Program-made: the position numbers and the translations under genes
In this document: piece by piece, positions 21,306-33,600 of the stretch
Position numbering within the stretch: position 1 is the stretch's first letter
Layout: every line of letters begins with the position of its first letter
Source of the DNA: Acorus gramineus
Lineage: Eukaryota; Streptophyta; Magnoliopsida; Acorales; Acoraceae
DNA: 64,000 nt
Direction: 5' to 3'
Assembly: GCA_030737835.1 (NCBI GenBank)
Contig: CM060850.1
Coordinates: forward strand, 18,175,622 to 18,239,621
Notes under the pieces: model-generated
The model's database searches: none
The model's input: the letters and a program-made list of their open reading frames with translations, nothing else
Told to the model about the DNA's origin: nothing

Positions 21306-21670
21306 TTCTTCCCAAATAAAAACATTGTCCGACATTCATCCAGTAAACTCAACAGTCTTATTTATCCCTTCACACGTTTTAACTCTTGCAGTAAATGCGC
21401 TCTCTCTCTCTCTCTCTCTCTGCATTTGAAAATTCTGCCCGTTTTATTCCAGAAACTGTTTGGCGGTGGGGACGGGACACGGTTGGTAAAAACCCATAAA
21501 ACATTGAGGGCATTCTCGTCAAATTCAGCGATTTCAAAAGGAGGGGCTTCACTAAGGAGCTTCTTCTCCACGTTTGTTTTCCTTCATTAATGGTTCCTCT
21601 TTGATTCTCTTCTCCTTTTTTTTTGGGCTTTTTGTTTTGGTTGTGCTTCTCCTTCTTTGGAAGGTTTCCA
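21306..21670 (+). promoter_or_regulatory. Putative promoter and 5' UTR of the NAT gene
   Basis: The region contains a (TC)n tract at 21400-21421, a pyrimidine-rich initiator-like element often found near plant transcription starts, and T/C-rich sequence up to the ATG. No convincing TATA box is seen. The start codon context, TTTCCAATGGCGG, is favourable (A at -3 or -4, G at +4). Extent is inferred from the end of foldback unit C to the ATG. Confidence 0.45.
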
Positions 21671-24600
21671 ATGGCGGCGGAGATAAGCCATCCCCCCATG
21701 GAACAGCTCCAGGACCTCGAATACTGCATAGACTCCAACCCTCCTTGGCGTAAATCTATCTCTCATCCCTTTCTCTCTCTAAAGATATTTGCATTTGTTT
21801 GTCTCTTTTTGTTATTCCTGTTATTGGGTTTTCTTGGGTTTTGGTAAAAACGGCATTGGATGCTGTTTAATGTGTTATTGAGTTGTTTTAAACATCAAAG
21901 GGTGATTCTTTGTCTGTCATATCTTGTTTTATTGTTTCAGTTTGTTGATTATTTGTTGAGGGAATTGTTATCTTGACATAGGCATTTGTTTATATAGTTG
22001 TTACTGTTTGTGTGTGTTTCTTTTTCCTTGTTTTGGTTGGGTAGGGTGAATAGTTCAGGGAATAAAAGTTGAGAATTACCTTTGGGATTTTATGATTTGA
22101 GAAAAGATTGCACCTTTGATTTTAAGAATGGAGGCATTGGCCTAATATATGGCACAATGTATGGTTGTTTTGTGGATTTTGGGGGAAGGGGGAGAGAGAG
22201 AGAGAGTCTCGACATTCTTTCAAAGATGAAGCATGTGGGGTTATTGATTCTATTTGAAAAAATGCCCTGTAATTGTAGTTTATGTGTATGATTCATTAGG
22301 CGGCAAAATGATGGGCTATTGTGTAACAAGTTGTGTAATTGCAAATTTATCCTTTCTTTTGTAGTTTGTAACTTTTACTTGGATGATGGTGAGTGATTTG
22401 ATCCTTGAGTTGCTGAATTAGGACTGGCCTGTGCTCAGGATGCTCAGGCTTTTTCTTGAAGCCTTTTCGTCTATGGAGATTAAATAATAATATTTTAAGT
22501 TTGTGGTTTGCAGTTCATGTTTATTTTCATTTGAATTGTTGTGACTGATAACATACAAAGATCTGTTTGTTGGTGAAAATATGAAAAATTTTGTATATGT
22601 TCTGTATGTTTACAATGAAAAAATTTAATGTTTTTCGGTCATTGGAAGTAAAAGAACTGTGTGAAAAAAGTCGCTTATAGTGAATAAGATTTCAACTACA
22701 AATCAGATATTTGCTCTGAGTTTTGGCAATACAGTAAGGAAGATATTTCTGCTCATCGTGTCAAAGGACCCAACGTAAGGGAAATTTTCCCAAGGAGAGG
22801 AATCCTCTTTTTCTAATATCTTGGAGTTTGTTTATTCATCGTCTAAGGAAGGGAAACTGTGGCCAAGGATTCTTGTCTATATTCAAAAACAAAGGAATTT
22901 CAAACGAATTGTGGAAGGGGGTTCCGGAAACTCAGGAAGATCACCGATATTCAATGCTTAGGGGGTTGATCAAGGGTTAAAGTGCCATGTAGACAGCATA
23001 TGCGGTTCATCTCCCAAGATATATGCGGGCCTGGAAACGTGATCACCAATATCCTATGCTTAAAGTACCGTGTGGGTTGCATATGCGATCCACTCTCCTA
23101 AGGTACATGTGTATGCATTTGCTGTACGTACGGCCGCATATATGATACATGCGACTACACTTTTACTCTTTTTTTTTAACATGTAGGTCTTTCAAACACT
23201 TGTTCAAGTGACCTATTATATATTTTTGACTTATAATATCCACTTGTCAGTATTGATTGTAGTTCAAATGGGCATTTGAACCGAGGCAACACTAAAAATC
23301 TGAAACAGAGATTTTGCTATTTCACTTTTTTGACCTCTCTCTTTTAAAATCTGAGACAGGGGTTGCTATTTCACTTAGTTGACCTCTCTCAAAACCGCTC
23401 AAACCTCTTTCGATTGCATCTTCTAAAAATTGTTGATCTTCTAATTTCTTCTTCAATATCTTCAATTTCTAAATAGAAATGAACTTTGGGAGGAATATCT
23501 AGAAATGAAGACTCTGTATAGGTGTGATCATCTCAAGGAAATAACGTTTGTTAAGAGACAAAGTGTTATGATATTTTATATTATTTTATTTTATTTTCAT
23601 ACTGTATTTGTGGGTATGTAATTTGATGAATTTCCTTTGAGATGAATGCAAACCCTTTGAATGTGCTTCCAAGTCTCAAGTAGGTAAAAGGGTTTTCGGG
23701 GCTAAATAAACTTGCTCACCTCAAAAGGTTGAAAGAAAAACTCAGAGTGGGGGAATATGTAGGAGGAAAGATTCAAAGCAATGCAAGTCTTTGAGAAAAA
23801 AATTCAGCGGCTCAATAAAGTTGAAGAAGTGTGCACTTTGAATGAAGTTGACATGAAATCAGAAGCTAAGCCAAAGAAGAATTTATGAACATCTTTCAGA
23901 CAATGAAGACAAAAAAGGGAGACATGGACAAAATGTTTTCATAAGGCTGCTAATAAAAGGAAAAAATACTATTCTAAATTCAAGTTAGGGGAGGCATTGG
24001 TGGATGACATCATTGAACTAAAAAAAAACACCTTTGTGATAGATAACAGGTGGTAGCCTGATTTGTTCGTTCAAGCCTTAAAAGGAATCTAGATGCGTTT
24101 TTTTTTTCTTCCTTGGAAAATCCATTCAAGGAGGCGAGATCATGGAGGAAGCGTTTGGTTTGGACAGTGAAAAAGCCCTTTGGCAGAATGGTCTCCGCTT
24201 ACAATTATTTTAAGAATTCTTGTTCTTGATGAACAAAGAACTAATGAAACTTTCTCAAGTAGTCTAGCTCCCAGAGCCTTGCCTTCCACAACAACTCTGT
24301 CTTTATAGTGTTGGTGTTGAAAAAGATGAGACCTACCCATCAGTATATTGCATGGGTGCTATAAGTTGGTATCCTTAGTCTAGTGAATGGGTGCTACAAG
24401 ATGGTATCAAAATCTAGTGCATGGGTGCTACAAGATAGTATCAAAGGTTATTGCTAATAGGTTTAAGAATATCAATGACTTATGAAAGAGAATCAAATCA
24501 CCTTCATCAAAGACAAATTCTTAAATGATGGATTCCTTGTGGCCCAAGAACACATCATGATAGCGCACAAGAACAGAAAAGCTTGATTTGCAAAATTGAA

Positions 24601-27600
24601 TTTGAAAAAGTGTTTCATGAAGTTATTGGGGTTTCCTTTGACATCTATTTTGTGCTATTACTTCTCTAGAAAATGCACTTTAATGATAAAAGATTGTATT
24701 CTACTGTGAAGCTGTCAGTTATTATCAACAAGAAGCTAGAGCTGTTTCCCTTATTCAGAGGGGTCTCAGAGAGGAGGATCCCCTTAACCCCCTACCTTTT
24801 GGATGATTAATTGATGTTGGAAGATGATAAGAGGGATGGCTGGTTAAGAGGCCTAAGGGCGACTCATGGAGGGCCCTTTGTTTCTTGTGTCCAATGCACT
24901 GATGACACACTCATTAGTGATGGGCCAATCAAGTCCTTGGATCAAATTAGTTCTAAGGTATGACGAGCTGGTCTTCTGTTTACATATTACCTTTTATAAA
25001 ACTTTATTCTAGGAATTAATCTCTCCAAAAAAGTGACCATTTGATGATCATGGGGTGTGACCTTCCAAACAAAACACTTTGAACTGTCACTGCACTTGGC
25101 TGCCCTTAGAAATCAAGATTGGAGCCCTCTAATGGAGTACTTTGAGGGAAAAATTGGATTTCAGGTTGGAGGAACAAGTGCCTTATTCTTGGAAGTAGAC
25201 GAGTTCTTCTAAATGTTGCAATCTAGAGCCTTGTTATATTTTACCTTTCTATTTTTCGCAATGCTGCACATGATTCTCCAAAGGATTGACATTATTAGGA
25301 AAAGTTTCTTATGGGGTGGAGCTCTAGAGGGTGTGAGGAAAGATCACTTGATGACATGGGAAATTGTGTGTTGAGGGAAAAAAGATGCTAGAATGGGTCT
25401 CCTAAATCTCAGGAGCATGAATGAGGCATTGTTATCAAAATAACTATGGAGGAAACTGCAAATTAAAATTCTTCCGTGACACGTTATAAAGTAAAATATT
25501 GCTCTGGTTCAGATTAAGGGAGTTGTTGGGTTGGAAGAAGTGTTTTCCTATGTAGTAAATATGTTCCAAAAAGCTGATTAAAAGGGGATTCATTGGGCGC
25601 ATAGGTGGTATTGGGCCTAGTCCACCTCATCGAGACAATTAAGCAGCCATGGGATTAAGCAGGGATTAAGCAACTAATTGGGGATTAAGCGTGGGTTAAT
25701 TTGATTAATCTGATTTTTTGCTTGCATTCTTTTATTTATTTTGTATTTTCAGCTATTATACACACACACACACACACACACACATGTAAATATACATATA
25801 CCTATATATGTATGTATGTACATATAATAATGTTCTAAAAAGCGGATTAAAAGGGGATTCATTGGGTGCGTAGGTGGTATTGGGCCTAGTCCACCTCATC
25901 AAGATGATTAAGCGGCCGTGGGATTAAGCAGGTATTAAGCAACTAGTTGGGAATTAAGCGTGGATTAATCTGATTAATGTGATTTTATTCCTTGCATTTC
26001 TTTTATTTATTTTGTATTTTCAGCTATTATATATACATACACACACACACACACACATGTAAATATACATATACCTATGTATGTATGTATGTACACATAT
26101 ATTTATGTAAATACACACACACACACATACTACACATATCTATGTGTGTGTGTATGTGTATATGTAAATGTGGTCAATTAATCTCATCTTAATCCCCGTC
26201 TAGCCGATTAATCCCTAGGCGACAATTAACCGCGCGCCTAGCGTTTTTTAGAGCATTGGTAATACGGAAAGTTGGTGGTGGATCCAAAGTCAAGTGTTTG
26301 GTAGACATTTGGCTGTTTGAAGAACACCTCTCTTCAATCTACCTAATTGTATACAGACTATTTGTGAACTTGTTTTGAACTGGTCCCTTATCCTAAATAG
26401 AGAACTTAAGGATCCTGAAATGGAAGAGCTTCAAAATCTAATGGGCTCACTACAATCTGCTTCTATTTATCGAGCATTCTCTGATTCTTTTGCATGGTGC
26501 TCAGACAGCAAAAACAACTTTACTGTTAACTCAAGCCACCGATGGTTAATCGAACACACTCAACAAGGCACTGCTCCTCTATTTAAAGAAATCTGGGGAC
26601 AAAATACCTCTCAAAATCCGGGCTTTCACTTGGGGTTGATCTATCAAGAAATACACATCAAGACCCATAGAGCAAGATGGGTTGGATGTCTATGTGACAC
26701 GTGTTCTATGCAAGTTTGGGGAGGAAAATGTCTCATCTCTTTGTATACCACTCCTCGAAACAAGTATGGTGTCCGTTGAGTACTGCCTCATGTCTCAATG
26801 TGGACTTCATCTCCCTGGAGCAAATGTAGGAAGAAAGTATTAAAGGCTAAAAGATGGCAACAGTCCTGCTCCAAAGTTATCCCCGATCCTTGTCCCAGCT
26901 ACATGTTGGTATCTCTGGCTTTCCAGAAATGGGTTCCTATTAGGGGTTCTTCACTATACTAAAACTCATGGAAACCAGTGTTCAGACATGTTAGGGACTG
27001 GGGTCATTTGCACATTGGGGCTGAGTTTCCATGTTTATCTAGACAAGGTAACATGGATGTGGGCTAGAAGATTTGTGGTTTTGCCCCATTTTTTTCTCAT
27101 TCTTTTGCATCTTCTTTCAATGATGGTACGATTCACTCATCTGCTGCTTTCAAAGAGTTTATCTGTAGTTGTGAATAAAAACTACAGTGGTAAAGTCCAA
27201 TCTTTACATTAAAGAAGAAAAAACATAGAGTTTCCCGTGATTTTATGCACTTAACTGCATAGCTGATCCAGGTGGTTTCCTCACAGGCAAAAATATCAGC
27301 CACTGACTTAGTAGCCCTTTCCTGCCTATCCACCTGTCTCCTAGGAATTTGATCCCATCTGTAGAATGTATCAGACTGACAATCGGTCGTTCAACTATGT
27401 GAATCTTGTTGGAACCTTTTCAATTACTCATATAATGATATTTGTTTACAAGCCCCACTTTTTTCTTTCTTTTACATCTTCTTTCTATAATGGAATGAAT
27501 CAAACATCTGCTGTTTTCAAAGAGTTTATCTCTAGCTGTGAATAAAAGCTACACTGATAAACTCCAACCTTTACAGTAAAGAAGAAAAAAATATCTTCCC

Positions 27601-30600
27601 CATCGTTGTATGCACTGTGCACTTAAACTGCATAGCTGATCCAGTTGGTTTAATTGCAGGCCAAATAATCTCAGCCAATTACATGTTAGAGCATCTCCAA
27701 CCCAAGCCTCCAAATATGGAGGGTGTTGCACTCCAACCATCACTTCCATTTTTTCTTATAAAAATATAATGTTATATGAAAACTCATTAGTAAATATTAT
27801 TATTATTATTAATTTATTTATATAAAAATTATAACATTAAAAAGATCTCATTAAGGCCTTTAAAATGAGTCTAATGTTAAATGGTTTTGGAGTTATGTTT
27901 TAAATTAATAATTTTTTAATTAAATAAATAAAATAATTCTTGAATAATCAAACGAATGAGGATTTATTTAAAATCAATTCTAAAATAATTTAATATTAGT
28001 CTCATTTTAAAGGTCTCGATGAGATCTTTCCAACTATAGTACTTTTGCTAAAAATGGATTAGCGGATCTAAATATACATTAGGTTGAATTAATTAGTGTA
28101 TAAAGTAAAAAGTGAAAAAGATGATTTGGAGGTGGCCTCCAAATTTGGAGGGTCAAATCCAAATCTCCAAATTTGGAGGTGGATATGGAGTGTGGTTGGA
28201 GCACACCACCCTCCAAATTTGGAGATATGGAGTGTGGTTGGAGATGCTCTTAGCCCTTTCCTGCCTACCCACTTGTCTCCTAGGCATGGTTGTTAAATCA
28301 TGCCCATCTTGTTGTGGAACCTTTTCAATTACTCATATAATGAGATTTGTTTACAATGTGTATCAAACATTTATCTTCTCCTATAACAATATAAATGGTT
28401 TATGCATTTCCAGATTACACACTGTGTAGGAAGTGTTGGAGTCAATATTGAATCATATCCTTTCAATTAAATTATCTACAGTTCATATTGCACATTAAAC
28501 AAATTTGTATTGATATATATGGAGCATATTGAAATACTCGAATGAAAAATATAGAAAATTTGTGTTCCAAAAATTACTAAATATTTTCATTCACACGTCT
28601 GTTATTCCCTCATCTTGTGCATCTCCATGATTCCACTTCGTGCTGCATGCCTCTTCTAATACATTGTACTTCAATTATACAAAATCCCATACCGAAGTAT
28701 GTTTTGTTGTTTCAGTGTTAATCGTGATCCTAACAGATGTAATTCTTTCTGATTATCACACTTATTTGTTTAAAATTTTATTATGTTTGCAGCCGAGACT
28801 ATTTTCCTGGCCTTCCAAAATTACATATTGATGCTTGGCACTACTGTAATGATTCCTTCTATGCTTGTGCCGATGATGGGTGGCTCTAATGTAAGTATTA
28901 TTATCATTTTCTTCCATAAATTCTTATCCCCATTCCATGCTTCTATGTTGTGAATGTTGACTCGCGAGACCACTTTTCTTTATTTCGCAATGCAGGAAGA
29001 CAAGATTCGGGTCATACAAACCTCATTATTTGTTTCTGGAATCAATACACTTCTGCAGGCACTTTTTGGAACACGCTTGCCGACAGTTGTTAGTGGTTCT
29101 TTTGCATATGTTATCCCAATTATTTATATCATAGGAGATTCCTCGTTGCAGAGAATTCCTGACCCTCATGAAGTAAGTCATGAAAAAGATTCTTTTATTC
29201 CTTGTGATAGTCATTAAATGAAATAAACCCATTAATTATATCTTGCATTAAGGGAGAGATTCATCAAAAAGCATCTGACTTGTAGAGATTTATACAAACA
29301 ATGCGCGCAATTCAAGGTGCAGTGATTGTGGCCTCAAGTTTACAGATCATCCTTGGTTATAGCCAGATTTGGGGTCTCTTTTCACGGTATACCAGAATAT
29401 CTTATAATCTTGTAAAGTTTAGGCCCGTGCATATGTAATTTCTTGTGCTGTTCTTTGCAGGTTCTTTAGTCCACTTGGTATGGCACCTGTGATCTGCTTG
29501 GTTGGGTTAGGATTATTTGAACGAGGCTTCCCATTGGTATTCAGTTACTTCAGTGGCAACTTGAATTTCCACTTGATATCCAATCACATATACAAATATC
29601 TAATTTTCCTTGGTGCAGTTGGGAAATTGCGTTGAGATTGGGATACCAATGCTTTTGTTGACAGTTGGATTGTCACAAGTATGTTTATTTATTTATTATT
29701 GACACTTCAAGACTGCTTCTAATATCTTTATCTTCTCATTTTTAATTGTTATAATTTTTTTCAGTACATGAAGCACATCAGGCCACTTAGGAATGTCCCT
29801 ATTTTTGAACGTTTTCCGGTGCTCATCTGCATCACCATCATTTGGGTATACTCCCATGTCTTAACGGCAGGAGGGGCCTATAGACACAGGCCTGTTAGAA
29901 CTCAAAACAGCTGTCGAACTGATAGAGCTAATCTCATTTCTTCTGCACCTTGGTAGGTGCCCAAGTGTATGATTTCCCTTTCTTTTATCGATTGAGTCAA
30001 AATGCATTGTTTCACAATACAAATCTATGTTTTCAGGTTCAAGTTTCCGTATCCTTTGCAATGGGGTGCTCCTACGTTTGATGCTGGTCATACAGTTGCT
30101 ATGATGGCTGGAGTCCTTGTCTCTTTGATAGAGGTTGCCTTTAATAGAGACTGATGCCAATAGCTTTTCTTGTTTCTTATACTTTTTCCTTTTAAACTGC
30201 AGTCGACTGGTGCATACAAGGCCGCTTCTCGGCTTGCAATTGCTACTCCTCCTCCAGCATATGTATTGAGTCGTGGTATTGGCTGGCAGGTGAGATGACT
30301 GTTTTTCTTTAGAAAACATTTATAGGCATGGTTAAATCTATCTTGACGTACTAAACTGGAATGATGGGGTAAATGTGTGCCTCAGCCCTTCAGGGAATCA
30401 TATTTCATAGCAATTGATGATGATGATAATAATAGTGAATTAGCCAGTTCTGTGAAATCTTCAATAGAGAAAAATAATGCATTGGCCGATTGATGAAAAT
30501 AAAATAGTAACAATAAACAACCAGGCCATCGTACCATTCTTGAGGCTTTTTATAAAATCCTTTTATGAATAGGATACGTGAGTTCGTATAGTGTGGAGAG

Positions 30601-33600
30601 TTGACAAATCTATCAATGGCATAATCATTCTTGGGTTTCAATCAAGAGAGAGTGAATAAAATATTCATGTGAGAATTTACAAAATGCTTCCCTCAAGCAT
30701 TGAACAATAATCGGAATCTGCCCTTCTTGTTCTTCTACTTCTCTGAAGCCCCAAGAGAATTAGAGCTCCCATAAGCATTTAACAATGATTGGAAAATGCT
30801 CTTCTTGTTAATTGTCTTGTTCTTTTACTCTCTCTTTTACATCATCTCTGTCAAGACCTATGCACCTACTTGGGTGACATAGACTATTCTGGGATATATA
30901 ACTATTCAAGTATAGATAGTGAACAAGCCATTTTCTGTTTGGTTGCGTTTTTAGTTATTCTCTTTGGAAAACGTAATAATGAGGTTTTTATTGTTTGGTA
31001 AACCATGGATAAGATATGGATAAAAGGTGAATAAAATGTGGATAATGATTTATAAAAGGTGAAAAAATGATTTGACATTTGGGCCCCTGATGCATAATAA
31101 ATGATGACAGGTGATTTAACATGTGAGTCCCCCTTATATCAATGAAATAGATTGGATTGAATAACAGATTTCTAGGGGGGGACCAAGAATACTAATATCA
31201 GCTTATTCTCACCTATTCTGGCATATCTATATCTACTCATTCTGTGCTTATTTACCCATATTTCATCTTATTCAACATCATTTCTTCTACTCAAATAGGG
31301 GCTAAGAGAATGAAAGCACCGGCAATGCTTCTTAAGAGAAATTGAGTGCATCAAATCCTTCTGTATTTCATCAATGGTTAGTTTGGAGGAGTGTTCTGAG
31401 TGAAAACTGTAGAGACAACAACCGTAGAGGGTGTCATGGAATGTGCTTTCGCTTTAGCTTTTTCTAAGGGCTGCCTTGAGAGTGTGTGCAATAGGCGCAC
31501 TATGGAAGCTTACACTCCTCAATGGGTGTAGCTATCAAACTTGTTTCTGGCTAAGTGAGAAGCAACAATATATAGCCTGTGATGGAGCAAAGTGGTGTTC
31601 TCAAAGAGAGATTTAACTTGAATTTGGCGGTCTTGAAATGGGGATGACATTCATGCTGATGAAGCCAAGTCTATTATTACAGAGTACAAACAATTATGAA
31701 TCGAAGCGCTGGAGATATAGGGTGGGCCATCTGACCTACATGTCAGATGGCCTATAATGCAAGTGCTTCATGACTGTCCATACTACATAGTTACTCAGAG
31801 AAAGATGCTGAATATTTCTGGTTGGGATGTACTCATAGGGTAAAAGGTCTCAATTGTATTTCAATGTTTGATATGAGAAGTTGCAATCAAGAGGTCATGA
31901 GTTTGAGTCCCAACAAATACCTACCAATAAAAAATTGTATTCAAATCGAGCATCAACAAGAAGGTGGTCAAAATATGTGTTACTTAGGTGAACTGACCTG
32001 AGTTAGTGTGTGCTTATGACTTTTAAATGAGAAACATAAAATTAGGATGGGTGCTTGGAGGTGTTCACATTTAGATTTGAAATCCAAAAAATAAAATAAA
32101 ATAATCTCAAATGCTGTAGAGAAAATTGAAGCACACTCCACAACCTTGAAGGAAATTATTCACTTGGTATAGTTAGGATCATTCATTGGTTATACACAAG
32201 CTTGTGAGACTCCTATAGAGATTTATTTGACTCCAAATATCTTGTGGTGAGTGGTAATTTATGAACAAATTTCAGTGATACTTCAGTGTGAAACCTTGAT
32301 GGAAACATGAAAATGGCGGCCATTAAGACTGTGCATAGAGATTGAAAATCTATAGTGCTCTAAGTCAACGCCTTTCAAAGTTGGCAATGGCCTGGGATGG
32401 GGATCCTAAATGATGTAAATTGAATTGAAAAGAGGAACTTCATTAGTATAATGAGTATTATATTTGATTAAAAGTACATCTACAAGAAGAGATATATTTC
32501 TTAAACAAATACAACTCTTACAAATGCTTAACTAACTACAAAGCAAGATAATCAAACTAAAGTGGTGGAACTTTGAAAGGCTTTCGAAAAACACCTAAAC
32601 ACTAAAATAAACCAAACTTCGGATGTCTTCTTGGACTGAATAGGCGAGGAAGGTATTTATAAGCCTCAAAAGTGATTATAAATCCCAGATTTTTAGGTGG
32701 TGGATGAGTATTGGTGATTTGAAAATAAAAGTGCGGCAAAAAGAAGGAGATTCATTAGCTCGTTATTTAGTCCGAATTAGTGAAATGAAAGAATCCATAA
32801 AAATTATTCAACAGGCTCTAGAAGGAATCCCTGGGGGGCCCTATGAAAATTTAGAGGTTCGGCGCTTTGATAAAGTCAAGGATTCGGAATGGAATGATTT
32901 TGAATATAGGTTTATTAGTAAAAAGCCTTCGCCTACTTTTGAATTGGCGAAACAAGAACTTTATGTGAGAGTAGAAGCACCAAAGGGAGAATTAGGAATT
33001 TTTCTGATAGGAGATAATAGTGTTTTCCCCTGGAGATGGAAAATTCGTTTGCAAATCTCTGATTTTGAGGTACTAGATAAGTATGGAGTGGTTTTAAATC
33101 ACAAATCCCAGAATTGGTTTCAAATCCCAGATTTATGGAGAGATTTGAAATCAACTCTAATGGGGGAGTAGTTGATCACGATTCTCTATGTACATGGTTT
33201 TGTAAATCTTGTGTTATTCAATCATGACATTGGTTCGTAGACAAAAAGTCTATCAAAATTATTTGTTTAAAAGTACATTTACAAAAAGAGATATATTTCT
33301 TAAACAAATACAATTCTTAGAAATGCATAACTACAAAGCAAGATAATCAAACTAAGGTGGTGGAACTTTGAAAGGCTTTTAAAAAACACCTAAACACTGA
33401 AATAAACTAAACTTCAGATGTCTTCTTGGACTGAATAGACGAGGAAGGTATTTATAAGCCTCAAAAGTGATTTTAAATCCCAGATTTTTAGGTGGTGGAT
33501 GAGTATTGGTGATTTGAAAATAAAGGTGCAAAACTGTTTGCAAATCTCTGATTTTGAGGTGCTAGATAAGTATGGAGAGGTTTTAAATCACAAATCCTAG

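Noticed and set aside
32704..33171. 155-codon ORF as a functional gene
   Set aside because: The central part is plastid ndhH, while both ends are intron sequence present without ndhH in the neighbouring duplicate. It has no complete domain.
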